Positions 7,763 to 16,677 of a stretch of DNA of 64,000 bases are shown here, piece by piece; positions within the stretch are counted from its first letter, which is position 1, and the number at the start of each line of letters is the position of its first letter. The notes beneath the pieces were generated by a model, which made no database searches, had not been told where the DNA came from, and saw nothing but the letters and a program-made list of their open reading frames with translations. The stretch spans positions 992,001 through 1,056,000 of the forward strand of contig NZ_JAULBC010000002.1 in assembly GCF_041060425.1 (NCBI RefSeq), read 5' to 3'. A program made the translations under genes and the position numbers. This DNA comes from Danxiaibacter flavus (GTDB taxonomy: Bacteria; Bacteroidota; Bacteroidia; Chitinophagales; Chitinophagaceae).

Positions 7763-9673
7763 CTATTCCTTCTTAACAAAAACAATTCTGCTTCTGTCGG
7801 CTTTGGAAATATCATTGTAAAAATCGGCCAATACATTGTAATCGCCGGCTGGGAACGTGCCGTCTTTGCAATGAAATTTTCTTATGTATATAAGCTTGTT
7901 ACCTTCAAAGATGTATCTAGCCTCATATGTTCCAAATTGTGTTGATAGACTTTTGTCTTTTGGAGCACTTTCAATAACATACCCTTCTGGTATAAATAAT
8001 ACGATAGAATCAACATCTTTAAAAGGATACTTAACCACTATGTCATACTTTCTTGCTGTATCCTTCTTCCAGCTATTAACATAACGAGCTAATATATTTG
8101 GCGTTACAAACAACCTTTTTCCAGAAACCGTTGCATATCCCGAGGACTGCAATGTCAGCTTTTCTTTTATCAATGGCTTTTCCTGCTTAACCTCTGTATA
8201 CTCAAAAGAAGAAACATCATAACTAGCCAAATTAAACTTAGTTTTCAGCTGTTCTAATTGCTCTTTCTTAGAATGGTTATTAATCAAATTACTCAATGCA
8301 TCCTGAGACTGACAGGCATAGGTTCCGGCGATTGTTGCAGTGAGATTGCCTTCTTTATCGATAATTGCATCTATTGTTCGCGTTTGGAAATTATCTTCCG
8401 CAGAATATTTTTTTGTGAACACAACGTGCCCTCCGGCTGCATCGATCAACAATGCATTTCTATTATCAGTATGATACCCAAGGTATCCTTCCGCAACTGT
8501 CTGATTGGTACATTCTAGCCAGATACTGTCATTACCCATGGGAACGCATACAGTTGCGTGGTTGAATTGATTGGAAGGGAAATCAACGTCCATGTTTCTG
8601 ACATTCGATAACGCCCGAATTAACACATAGTTTGCTTTGATGCCTCCTTCCTTTAATAACGCAACCATATAATTTGACAAGGCTTTACAATCTCCATACT
8701 TCTTCGCGCTTACAAATTGTGCATCAAATGGCTGCCAACTTCCAATCCCTAACTGTATGCTTATGTAGCGGCTATTCTTTTGAAGATAATCATATAATAC
8801 AGCGACCTTTTCCCGATCACTGCTTATATTATCTGTTAAGGAATGCACTAGTTGCTTAATGTTTTCAGGCAAAACATCTCTACCCGCATTTAATGTGTTT
8901 ATAAATTGTCCAAATTCTAGCCAGGAAGTCATTTTGCCCTTGTATCCTTCAATTTCAAATTCTGATGGAGCAAGTAATACAGTAGTGACAATATTCCGAA
9001 GCGCAGGCGAATACACTTCTTTTTGTATAGCTTTAACATTTTTTACTTCCCACGTATAGACTCTTTTACTTCCGGATTCCGTTACAACCGGTGTTCCATT
9101 ATAGTTAATGTTTTTAAAGCGAACAACATAGTCTTTAGGAGCAATAACAACCAGCTTGCTATACTCAACAGCAATACCATCATCTGCAGGTTGAGGATTC
9201 CACGATGGTAAATTAAAGATGCCATTTAAATTTTTCTCATCTTCATATTCAACTGTAAATGGGTAAGTCCTGTAGTAAAAATCATGTTTTTTCGCACGAG
9301 TATCATCCATTAATCCTGAACCATACAAACTTAAATCTTGCAGATCTTTTTTCTTGACACTTTTAAGCTCTTTACCGGTTGCATCATATAGCGTTCCACT
9401 TATGGAACCGAGATCCTGTAACTTATCATAGTAATCATCGAATTCGCAATATTCAACGGCTTCCTCATTGAGAATAGTATATGCATATCTAGTTGAAATT
9501 TTTGCGCTAGATGGCGATTTTATCTCAACAACCATCTCCTCGTATCGCTTAACAGCGTTCGCTCCCTTTTTTAACGAGTCTGCTATGGTTGATACCGGAT
9601 ATTTTGTATCACCACAAAAAGCTGCGGTAAAAGCCATTGCAAAAACAAGGCAGCTCAATATATATTTAGTCAT
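7763..9673 (-). CDS. Exported DUF3857/transglutaminase-like protein (catalytic triad mostly kept)
   Basis: The 636-residue protein starts at the ATG at 9673, giving MTKYILSCLVFAMAFTAAFC, a signal peptide with a possible lipobox-like Cys20. An upstream TTG is in frame but would disrupt the signal. Order: DUF3857 region (about 50-230), transglutaminase-like core (about 275-400), then a beta-rich DUF3858-like tail. The core shows Cys329 in KKYGDCKALS and His372 in FNHATVCV. The third position is Glu387 (WLECTN) where Asp is common. Function is unknown; such proteins are frequent in Bacteroidota envelopes. It begins 4 bases after the stop of the gene at 9678-11705, so the two form an operon in which this is the second gene. 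Confidence 0.88.
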   Translation of the reverse strand: MTKYILSCLVFAMAFTAAFCGDTKYPVSTIADSLKKGANAVKRYEEMVVEIKSPSSAKISTRYAYTILNEEAVEYCEFDDYYDKLQDLGSISGTLYDATGKELKSVKKKDLQDLSLYGSGLMDDTRAKKHDFYYRTYPFTVEYEDEKNLNGIFNLPSWNPQPADDGIAVEYSKLVVIAPKDYVVRFKNINYNGTPVVTESGSKRVYTWEVKNVKAIQKEVYSPALRNIVTTVLLAPSEFEIEGYKGKMTSWLEFGQFINTLNAGRDVLPENIKQLVHSLTDNISSDREKVAVLYDYLQKNSRYISIQLGIGSWQPFDAQFVSAKKYGDCKALSNYMVALLKEGGIKANYVLIRALSNVRNMDVDFPSNQFNHATVCVPMGNDSIWLECTNQTVAEGYLGYHTDNRNALLIDAAGGHVVFTKKYSAEDNFQTRTIDAIIDKEGNLTATIAGTYACQSQDALSNLINNHSKKEQLEQLKTKFNLASYDVSSFEYTEVKQEKPLIKEKLTLQSSGYATVSGKRLFVTPNILARYVNSWKKDTARKYDIVVKYPFKDVDSIVLFIPEGYVIESAPKDKSLSTQFGTYEARYIFEGNKLIYIRKFHCKDGTFPAGDYNVLADFYNDISKADRSRIVFVKKE

Positions 9674-9677
9674 TTTC

Positions 9678-11705
9678 TTATATTTTTTTGAATACAATTT
9701 GCTCCCCTTGCTTACTTACAACGAAATTGAAGAAGTCGCGCAGTGTGCTATAATCTTCAGCACCAAAAACAGCTTTATTAAGCTGAATGCGGCTTCTCAA
9801 TTGAATCGAATTGTTGGATTGCATAATGATGTACTCAAACATTCCATCTGTGTCGTTTAGCTTAACGCGAGCGGACTTTGGCAGTTCATCCACTTTGTAA
9901 CCTTCAGGGATGGGCATATTGAAAATATAAGTTTCATCTGCGCGGTAAGGCATTTCAACAGGATATTTTCTTTCCGCACTTTCAAACGGATTTTTCAAGG
10001 TTGCTTCTGTAAGCATAGGATTAAAATACACAATATCATCACCTTTAAAATCAAATTTCATGTTGTAGCGTACATCAACCGGGAGGTTAAGCTGCTTGAT
10101 TGAATCTGCGGCCGCATCAGACAATTCCACATCAATCGTCATTCTCTTCTTCAATTCTTTCAGGAAATCATCTCCCTTACCTATACCACCATTTTCACGC
10201 AAATGCAATGATTCAAAATATCCCAGATGGCTGGTGAAACTACCTTCTAACTTTTTGCTTTTCCCTTCGTTAATGAAGACCATTGTAGTCTTTTTCTCAA
10301 GGAGTGAATCACTCTCCAAAGGCACCAATGCAGGCATAATAGAATCTATTATGCGTGCGCTTTTGTTGTAAAGATTAAGCGGAAGCTTACCGAAACCAAG
10401 TTTATTGTTAGTCGCATCCAGCATGTAGTATTGATCATCCACTTTTACCCTGCATACTACATAATTAAATTTATGCAACAGTGGGTAAGACTCACTCGCA
10501 TAACCATTGTCACGCGTACTCAAAAGAGCAGGTGTAGCTTCAAATCCCTGGTTGCGATAAGCGGCAACTAACAGTAAGTTAATATCACCTACGTTACCAC
10601 TTTTATCCTGGTAAGCTTTCTTTAGTGTGTTGGTTATATAAAATCCTTCGTGTGTTTTGCAGGTAAAGTTATCTCTGATATATGCGTAGATTTTTTCGGC
10701 TTTCTCTTTGTCCGTAGATGCACCAGCGACAGCTGCTTTTAAATCGCTGCTAAGCCAGCCGTTACCGCGGCCAAGAGGTTCTCCAAAGCTTTCATCCTTT
10801 ACAAGTCTTTCAGCAAACTGGTACCATGTTCCCATAATCTCCTTAACATTTGTCGCAGAGTATTTGATACGGCGCAACTGAAAATCAATTTTTGAAAGAT
10901 AATTGTCAATTGTGGTAATGAAGCTCTCTCCTTTAATTGGAGGCACATCTTTAATGGCCCATTTTGCTCTTACCGTATTTGAGAAAAGAGTGAATGACTC
11001 ACTTCTATCCATTGCTCCTTCACCCGGAACCATAATATGATAGGAATCTCTTGAAGACGATACTGTATCAACAGCATAAGGTAAGTAACCCTGCCGGGTA
11101 ACTACATAGTCAAAGATATCGCTAGGTATGGTTACCGAATATTCACTCCACAGCCTTGGCGTGCTTCCCTGGAAGTTCCATGAACGCAGGTTAGAATAAT
11201 ATGGCGAATTAATTTTATATCTATATTCAATTATAGAACCCTCTTTAATATTCGGGAAGGTAAATTTTCTCGATGTCCAGTTTTTGGAGGCTTTATCTTT
11301 AAACAGAGACGCCTTATCCAGTTTTGTGGCTACAATCTTTCCATCTTCGAGGTTATAGGTTACCGCATCAATATCCTCTAATTTTTCTTCGATTGAACCA
11401 TCAACATACAAGGGTATTTCAACAGTGGCTTCATTATCGAAGCTGTTCTTGTTTAATAAACGCGTTCGTCTTAGCCGCGTAAATATCAGGGAAAAGTTTC
11501 CTTTACTATTCCCTTCAAAAACTGTCTCGCCTACATCGGCAAGAATTACTGCATTTGCACTACTGTCAACACTGTAAACGGTTGGGGCAAAATCTTCTGG
11601 TTTAATATCGCCAAACTTATATTTAGCTTTGTCTTTCTGAGCATAGGATATCAAGGATAGACAAAGGGCCAAGGGAAGCAGGGCGCAAATTCTGGTTGTT
11701 TTCAT
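9678..11705 (-). CDS. Exported DUF3857 protein with degenerate transglutaminase-like domain
   Basis: 675 residues with a clear signal peptide (residues 1-22, ending ISYAQ). The DUF3857 region lies around 60-240 and a transglutaminase-like fold around 330-440. The catalytic Cys position is Ile375 (NVGDINLLL, compared with YGDCKALS in its neighbour), and the His position is Tyr415 (KFNYVVC, compared with FNHATVC). The Asp is kept (Asp430, YYMLDATN). It is therefore probably non-catalytic, perhaps a binding or partner protein. First gene of a two-gene operon with the intact paralogue. Only 29 bases separate its start from the divergent queG, so the two promoters must overlap. Confidence 0.88.
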   Translation of the reverse strand: MKTTRICALLPLALCLSLISYAQKDKAKYKFGDIKPEDFAPTVYSVDSSANAVILADVGETVFEGNSKGNFSLIFTRLRRTRLLNKNSFDNEATVEIPLYVDGSIEEKLEDIDAVTYNLEDGKIVATKLDKASLFKDKASKNWTSRKFTFPNIKEGSIIEYRYKINSPYYSNLRSWNFQGSTPRLWSEYSVTIPSDIFDYVVTRQGYLPYAVDTVSSSRDSYHIMVPGEGAMDRSESFTLFSNTVRAKWAIKDVPPIKGESFITTIDNYLSKIDFQLRRIKYSATNVKEIMGTWYQFAERLVKDESFGEPLGRGNGWLSSDLKAAVAGASTDKEKAEKIYAYIRDNFTCKTHEGFYITNTLKKAYQDKSGNVGDINLLLVAAYRNQGFEATPALLSTRDNGYASESYPLLHKFNYVVCRVKVDDQYYMLDATNNKLGFGKLPLNLYNKSARIIDSIMPALVPLESDSLLEKKTTMVFINEGKSKKLEGSFTSHLGYFESLHLRENGGIGKGDDFLKELKKRMTIDVELSDAAADSIKQLNLPVDVRYNMKFDFKGDDIVYFNPMLTEATLKNPFESAERKYPVEMPYRADETYIFNMPIPEGYKVDELPKSARVKLNDTDGMFEYIIMQSNNSIQLRSRIQLNKAVFGAEDYSTLRDFFNFVVSKQGEQIVFKKI

Positions 11706-11734
11706 AAATAGTCAAAAAAGGGTATTTTTTTGCA

Positions 11735-12742
11735 ATGTTAACGGATTTAACAATATCTACACAAAATCGTCAAAAAAATTTGAATAAAACTGATCATACC
11801 GCATTTATAAAAAAAACTGCGAATCAGCTCGGCTTTGATTATTGTGGAATAGCCAAAGCGGTATTTCTTGATGAGGACGCGCGCCGTTTGGAAGCCTGGT
11901 TATCAAAGGGCATGAATGGGAAAATGCAGTATATGGAAAACCATTTTGACCTGAGAACGAACCCTTCATTACTTGTTCCCGGAGCAAAATCTGTGATCAC
12001 TTTACTTAAAAATTATTACCCGAAAGATTTTCAGCAAGAAGGTTCTCCAAAGATTTCCAAATATGCCTATGGCAAAGATTATCATGAAGTGATTCGCGCT
12101 AAGCTAAGAGAATTTCTTGCAGTTGTGCAGGACGAGTTGGGTGAAATAAATGGCCGTGGATTTGTTGATTCAGCACCTGTTCTTGAACGAAGCTGGGCTA
12201 ATCGAAGCGGTCTTGGCTGGATTGGAAAAAACGGAAACCTTATTACCAAACAACAAGGATCCTTTTTCTTTATTGCTACGCTGATTGTTGATATAGAACT
12301 GGATTACGATGATGCCTTTGCGAAAGACTATTGCGGAAGTTGCCGGAAATGCATCGAGGCTTGCCCCACCGATGCAATTATGGAAGACAAGACGATCAAT
12401 GGTAGCAGCTGTATCTCGTATTTTACGATTGAACTGAAAGACATGTTATTGCCTGGTGACATGAAAGGCAAATTCCAGAACTGGATGTTCGGATGTGATG
12501 TTTGCCAGGATGTTTGTCCGTGGAACCGTTTTAGCAAACCGCACAATGAAAGTGCTTTTTCACCTATTCCTGAAGTGTTGAATTTATCTTCGAAAGAATG
12601 GGAAGAAATGACAGAAGAATCATTTAGAACTATCTTCAAAGAATCTCCGATTAAACGAACCAAGTTCGGGGGAATTAAACGAAACCTGAGTTTTTTGAAC
12701 CACGGAATTTTGAACCACGGAGACACAGACGACATTAAGTAA
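11735..12742 (+). CDS. queG: Epoxyqueuosine reductase
   Basis: Iron-sulfur and cobalamin enzyme for the last step of queuosine synthesis in tRNA (epoxyqueuosine to queuosine); cytosolic. The 335 residues contain the N-terminal conserved part (QLGFDYCGIAKA, LEAWLSKGMNGKMQYM), the DSAPVLERSWANRSGLGWIG stretch, and two ferredoxin-type clusters: CGSCRKCIEACPTDA near residue 200 and CDVCQDVCPWN near 253. The C-terminal HEAT-like repeats of longer homologues are absent, so this is the short form. The last dozen residues (NHGILNHGDTDDIK) are encoded by family K intergenic words rather than by conserved sequence. The ATG at 11735 leaves a 20-residue N-terminal lead that may be partly false. Confidence 0.93.
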   Translation: MLTDLTISTQNRQKNLNKTDHTAFIKKTANQLGFDYCGIAKAVFLDEDARRLEAWLSKGMNGKMQYMENHFDLRTNPSLLVPGAKSVITLLKNYYPKDFQQEGSPKISKYAYGKDYHEVIRAKLREFLAVVQDELGEINGRGFVDSAPVLERSWANRSGLGWIGKNGNLITKQQGSFFFIATLIVDIELDYDDAFAKDYCGSCRKCIEACPTDAIMEDKTINGSSCISYFTIELKDMLLPGDMKGKFQNWMFGCDVCQDVCPWNRFSKPHNESAFSPIPEVLNLSSKEWEEMTEESFRTIFKESPIKRTKFGGIKRNLSFLNHGILNHGDTDDIK

Positions 12743-12880
12743 CACAACGATATTTTTTTTAAAAAAATCAGGATAGTTCATCGACACACAAACGATCGTC
12801 GGTGATACATAATAATGATACAACTGTTAAGTAAACGCCGTGTATCGTCATATCGCCGAGCCTCCGTGGTTCAAAAGATT
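12694..12880. repeat. Family K words bracketing the queG/bioA gap
   Basis: TTGAACCACGG occurs at 12695-12705 and TTTGAACCACGGAGACACAG around 12709-12728, inside the 3' end of queG. The complement CCTCCGTGGTTCAA lies at 12861-12874, just before bioA. They form an inverted pair across the gap. I saw nothing else in the region. Confidence 0.8.
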
Positions 12881-12896
12881 TCCTTTCCTTTGCGGC

Positions 12897-14186
12897 ATGA
12901 CAATGATAGAGAAAGACCGCAAATACATCTGGCATCCTTTTACACAACAAAAAAATATGGCTGACCCAATTGCCATTATAAGGGGCGAAGGAACATTACT
13001 GATAGATGCAGACAATAATACTTACATAGACGCAATAAGCAGTTGGTGGGTTAATCTTCACGGGCATGCACATCCTTATATAGCAGGAAAACTGTATCAG
13101 CAAGCGATGCAGCTTGAGCAGGTGATCTTTGCAGGCTTTACCCATCAGCCGGCGATTGATCTGGCAGAACGACTAATTGATATATTACCTGGAAATTTTG
13201 CGAAAATATTCTATAGTGACAACGGCTCAACTTCTACGGAGGTGGCGCTAAAAATGGCCGTGCAGTATTGGTGGAACCAGCGCAAAAATGATGTTGATGT
13301 AAAAAAGAAGAACAAGTTACTGGCTCTTAAAAACGCCTATCATGGTGATACATTCGGAGCGATGAGTGTGAGTGAACGCAGTGTTTTCACGATGGCTTTT
13401 CACGACTTATTATTCGAAGTTATCTTTATTGATGCACCTGCAGCAGACAACATCGAAGCGACAAAAGAACTTATAGCATCCCATTCGGATGAAATTGCTG
13501 CATTTATTTACGAACCGTTGGTCCAGGGCGCCGGCGGTATTCAGATGTATGAAGCAACAATGCTTGACGAACTGTTAAGCATCGTTCAGCAACACGATAT
13601 TATCTGCATTGCAGATGAAGTAATGACAGGATTTGGACGCACAGGTAAACTTTTCTGTAGCGAATACATGCAAAACAAACCTGACATCATTTGCCTGAGT
13701 AAAGGCCTGACCGGTGGAACAATGGCGCTTGGTGTTACGGCTTGTACAGAAAAGATTTACAACGCCTATGTTAATGACGATAAATTAAAGACTTTCTTTC
13801 ACGGGCATTCATTTACAGCAAATCCGCTGGCGTGTACAGCAGCACTTGCAAGTCTTGACCTGCTTTTGAAAGAAGAATGCTTAAAGCAGATTGACTGGTT
13901 GACTGAACAAAACAAATTGTTTGCAGAAACCTTGCTGACAGCAGAATTTCCGGTTCGTCTTAAAAACATCCGTACGCAAGGCACAATTCTCGCCTTTGAA
14001 ATTGCAGAAGGAAAAGATGAATACCTAAATAACGTTAGCACCGTCTTTACCAAAAAAGCTTTAGCACACGGCATTTATCTAAGACCGCTTGGCAATACCG
14101 TTTACATAATGCCACCGTATTGTATTACAGAGGAAGAGTACGAAAGGGTGAAGGAGGTAATTATTGCTATATTAATTGAAAATTGA
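12897..14186 (+). CDS. bioA: Adenosylmethionine-8-amino-7-oxononanoate aminotransferase
   Basis: PLP enzyme that transfers the amino group of S-adenosylmethionine to KAPA, giving DAPA in biotin synthesis. 429 residues from the ATG at 12897 (MTMIEKDRKYIWHPFTQQ); the reading from 12840 would translate the repeat word CCTCCGTGGTTC and is rejected. Motifs: WHPFTQ, DAISSWWVNLHGHAHP, SDNGSTSTEVALKMA, IADEVMTGFGRTGKLF, the PLP lysine Lys269 in LSKGLTGG, and HGHSFTANPLAC. The SAM-specific WHP and SWW features favour BioA over other class III aminotransferases. No other bio gene is in the window. The stop codon lies within a family D word. Confidence 0.94.
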   Translation: MTMIEKDRKYIWHPFTQQKNMADPIAIIRGEGTLLIDADNNTYIDAISSWWVNLHGHAHPYIAGKLYQQAMQLEQVIFAGFTHQPAIDLAERLIDILPGNFAKIFYSDNGSTSTEVALKMAVQYWWNQRKNDVDVKKKNKLLALKNAYHGDTFGAMSVSERSVFTMAFHDLLFEVIFIDAPAADNIEATKELIASHSDEIAAFIYEPLVQGAGGIQMYEATMLDELLSIVQQHDIICIADEVMTGFGRTGKLFCSEYMQNKPDIICLSKGLTGGTMALGVTACTEKIYNAYVNDDKLKTFFHGHSFTANPLACTAALASLDLLLKEECLKQIDWLTEQNKLFAETLLTAEFPVRLKNIRTQGTILAFEIAEGKDEYLNNVSTVFTKKALAHGIYLRPLGNTVYIMPPYCITEEEYERVKEVIIAILIEN

Positions 14187-14289
14187 TAATTGAAAATGGA
14201 GGCAATTTCTTTGTAAGGCCTTCATTTTCACATTTGCATATTTACACACTCGCACATTTTCAATTTTCAACTGTCAACTGTCAATTCCC
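14176..14289. repeat. Family D forward, families E' and D' inverted
   Basis: ATTGAAAATTGATAATTGAA-type words begin inside the last codons of bioA and continue to about 14202. E' words (CACATTTGCATATTTACACA type) fill 14225-14257, and D' words (TTTTCAATTTTCAACTGTCA type) fill 14258-14289, reaching into the end of the convergent gene. The two D blocks can pair. Confidence 0.85.
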
Positions 14290-14769
14290 TTCCACTATCT
14301 TCTTTAAGTTAGCCAGGCTCTTTTCCATATTGCCGCCGAGGATCTTATCGTTCATCATGCTGCCGATTTTCTCCCAGGGATACCATTTGACGTGCTCTTC
14401 AAACTGCCATTGAACAGTGCTAACCGAGCCTGAAGAAATTATTTGTATGGATGATAGCTGAATAGATTTACCAGCTTTCCAACGATGCTGCCATTTATTG
14501 GGTTCTTTCTTTATTAGTGTGATGATCACATTGCCGTAAAAAGCTTTCACACTGTCAGAAGAGGTGACTTTGTATTCACTTTCTTTTGCACCTTCCATCC
14601 ATTCGTTCCATTTTTGATAGTCGTCGATATACGCCCGGATACTATCCGGACTTGCAGAAATATCAACAGCTCTTGACACAAGCACATTGGAAGGAAACAG
14701 ACTTCCCATTGCCGTCAGCAAAATAAAAAACACTACAAAACTTATAACCGCTAACTTAATTAAACGCAT
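14281..14769 (-). CDS. Membrane-anchored SRPBCC (START/Bet v1-like) protein
   Basis: 162 residues from the ATG at 14769 (MRLIKLAVISFVVFFILL), with one N-terminal membrane segment at about 5-22. A domain follows whose pattern (VDISASPDSIRAYIDDYQKWNEWM, then SGSVSTVQWQFEEHV) matches the polyketide cyclase/SRPBCC fold, a hydrophobic-ligand-binding cavity. The ligand is unknown. An upstream reading from 14880 adds 37 residues without family character and starts inside repeat words, so I reject it. The stop codon overlaps a D' word. Codirectional with the ABC permease upstream of it, 135 bases away. Confidence 0.72.
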   Translation of the reverse strand: MRLIKLAVISFVVFFILLTAMGSLFPSNVLVSRAVDISASPDSIRAYIDDYQKWNEWMEGAKESEYKVTSSDSVKAFYGNVIITLIKKEPNKWQHRWKAGKSIQLSSIQIISSGSVSTVQWQFEEHVKWYPWEKIGSMMNDKILGGNMEKSLANLKKIVEGN

Positions 14770-14871
14770 GTCATCTTTTTCTTGATAATTGTTTTTAAAA
14801 TACCATTTCGAAGCTCCTAATTCAGTACTACCTGTTTTTTTGCATTCCAAAGAAAATAGTACTGATCCTCT

Positions 14872-14904
14872 TTTCACCATTCACTATTCACCATTCACTT
14901 CCCC
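14872..14904. repeat. Family O' words
   Basis: TTCACCATTCACTATTCACC-type words with a period of about 10 bases fill the space just left of the permease stop codon. They are in the primed form expected at the right-hand end of a gap. Confidence 0.65.
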
Positions 14905-16011
14905 CTACTCCCACTTAAATACTTTTATCGCCACCGCATAGATTAAAACGCCCCAAATAACCATTATTCCTATCTCTTTCCAAACACTAATTAAACTGGC
15001 TCCTTCAAACGCTATGTCACGCATTGCATTGTTGAAATGTGTCAGCGGCAGTAGATTACAAAAGAACTGCATCCATTTGGGAAACACATCTACCGGAAAA
15101 AAAGTACCTGCAAGCAAAAATTGCGGTAAGGTAAACAGGTTGGCAAAAGGCGGAATGGTGCTCTCATTTTTTGCAACGCTACTTACAATAAAACCATACC
15201 CCATAAATACGATCAATGCAATAAAACTTAATACCAATATTTCAAGGAAAGTGGTAAACCCATGTACAAGCGTGAAATGAAAAGCAACAGTACCTATACC
15301 TACAATTATTACTGCAGTGATCATTTGAAATATAACACGCGCAAGCGCTTCCCCTAAAACAATATAAGTTTTGGTAATGGGTGTAGCAAAGAACCGCTTC
15401 AACACGAGTTGCTGACGAAGACTAAAGAATAGAAATGAAACACCGAAAACGCCCGCACTTAACAAGGAAAACCCCAGTTGACCGGGCAAAATAAAATCGA
15501 TCTGCCTGTAAACCCTGCCCGGAATTTTTTGTACATCAGGCTGTACTTCGGCAATGGAAGGTGCATCAGGATAATGTTGCTGATTAATTTTGCCTATAAC
15601 CGAATTTAAAATAGACTGCAACACCTGCAGATTTTGAGGTTTCACTGCTTCTGAAGAAGTAAGTTTAACCACATAGGCAGGGTTTTGCGCGTCGTTTTTC
15701 TGGATATTAATTACGGCAGTTATTCTACCTTTCTCAAGATCTTCTTTCAATTCCAGATCTGTCTTCTCCTTGATCTTAATGCTTGGAATTTGCTTAACGA
15801 TTGTATAAACAGGGTTTAACGTATCTGATTTTTTGTCAATAGCAACATTGAGCGATATACCACTTGAGCCGCCGATAAACCCAAAAACCAATATGAAAAT
15901 AAGAGGAAAACCAATACTGAAGATAACTGCTGAAGGACTTCTGAAAATTGCTTTTAAACCCGCTCTTGTTATTGAAAGCATTGCCTGTACCTGACTGTAC
16001 TCTTTGTCCAT
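14905..16011 (-). CDS. ABC-2 type transporter permease
   Basis: 368-residue inner-membrane subunit of an ABC exporter of the YhhJ/YbhR-like type. There is one membrane helix near residues 25-45 (AVIFSIGFPLIFILVFGFIG), an extracytoplasmic loop of about 130 residues, then five hydrophobic segments (about 175-365) containing ATPITKTYIVLGEALARVIF and the conserved LPQFLLAGTFFPVDVFPKWM and LLPLTHFNNAMRDI. The substrate is unknown. No ATP-binding gene is adjacent, so its ATPase must lie elsewhere; the ABC pair at 58-60 kb is a different system with its own permease. Confidence 0.85.
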   Translation of the reverse strand: MDKEYSQVQAMLSITRAGLKAIFRSPSAVIFSIGFPLIFILVFGFIGGSSGISLNVAIDKKSDTLNPVYTIVKQIPSIKIKEKTDLELKEDLEKGRITAVINIQKNDAQNPAYVVKLTSSEAVKPQNLQVLQSILNSVIGKINQQHYPDAPSIAEVQPDVQKIPGRVYRQIDFILPGQLGFSLLSAGVFGVSFLFFSLRQQLVLKRFFATPITKTYIVLGEALARVIFQMITAVIIVGIGTVAFHFTLVHGFTTFLEILVLSFIALIVFMGYGFIVSSVAKNESTIPPFANLFTLPQFLLAGTFFPVDVFPKWMQFFCNLLPLTHFNNAMRDIAFEGASLISVWKEIGIMVIWGVLIYAVAIKVFKWE

Positions 16012-16045
16012 TACTTTAATTTAAAAAAACAAAACTATCTGACAA

Positions 16046-16190
16046 ATGTGGAAATTCAAAAGCTAAATTCAAAAGGCAAAATTCAAAAGTAAAAATTAAA
16101 AAATTCCTTCTTAAGCATTTCGCCTGCAGAATGCCTGTTGACGCTTTGAGAAGCCCTTTTAACTTTTGAATTTTGACTTTTGAATTTTAA
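16046..16190. repeat. Family H words, forward and inverted
   Basis: AAATTCAAAAGTAAAAATT-type words at 16046-16104 face TTTTGAATTTTGACTTTTGA-type words at 16158-16188, an imperfect inverted repeat between divergent genes. The right arm overlaps the minus 33 element of the toxin-antitoxin promoter. Confidence 0.82.
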
Positions 16191-16210
16191 GGACAATTGT
16201 CGTATATTTG
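16179..16210 (+). promoter_or_regulatory. Promoter with candidate operators for the RES-Xre pair
   Basis: Minus 33 TTTG (16179-16182), a 20-base spacer and minus 7 TATATTTG (16203-16210) match the Bacteroidota consensus exactly. AGGACAATTG occurs twice, at 16190-16199 and 16212-16221, exactly 22 bases apart. The first copy belongs to the palindrome GACAATTGTC (16192-16201) inside the spacer. Two such sites on one face of the helix are a plausible operator pair for autoregulation by the antitoxin (inference). Confidence 0.75.
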
Positions 16211-16227
16211 CAGGACAATTGACGTGT

Positions 16228-16677
16228 ATGACAAAAAAAGCAAAGCCGAAAAAGCTCAGTCACGGAACAAAATCATTGAGAGCAGAGGAGCCTTCAGTTT
16301 TCTATGCACCTACAAATAAACGAATACCTACTGTAGCAGATTTTCCATATAAAAAATTTGAGAAAATTGCCGGGCTTGTGCCCTTTACACAAAAAGAATG
16401 GGCAAACATCCTCCATCTTTCAGAAAAAACACTGCAACGGTATTCTAAAGATAACAAGAGTTTTGAAGGAATTTATGTAGACAGGATCCTGCAACTGGAG
16501 CAGCTTATTCACATGGGGCTGGAAACATTTACAGATGCAGAGGCATTTTATCGCTGGCTGAAAAGAGAAAAAAACATTTTGGGACAAACCGTTAATTTTG
16601 AATCTTTATACTCAACCCAGGGCATACAGGATATTATCGACGACCTTGGCAGAATTCAACACGGCGTTTACATATGA
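16228..16677 (+). CDS. Xre/MbcA/ParS-type antitoxin (DUF2384)
   Basis: 149-residue protein from the ATG at 16228. A basic N-terminus precedes a helix-turn-helix-like region (FTQKEWANILHLSEKTLQRY, about residues 57-76). A C-terminal DUF2384-like region follows (LEQLIHMGLETFTDAEAFYRWLKREKNIL), which in this family binds the RES toxin. It overlaps the toxin gene by ATGA (16674-16677). Family knowledge: RES-Xre modules are type II toxin-antitoxin systems in which the Xre protein neutralises the toxin and often represses its own promoter. The repeated AGGACAATTG upstream fits that. Confidence 0.88.
   Translation: MTKKAKPKKLSHGTKSLRAEEPSVFYAPTNKRIPTVADFPYKKFEKIAGLVPFTQKEWANILHLSEKTLQRYSKDNKSFEGIYVDRILQLEQLIHMGLETFTDAEAFYRWLKREKNILGQTVNFESLYSTQGIQDIIDDLGRIQHGVYI

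Noticed and set aside
14905..16011. Pairing the ABC permease here with the ATPase at 58-59 kb
   Set aside because: That ATPase is followed directly by its own permease of a different type; distance and context do not support the link.
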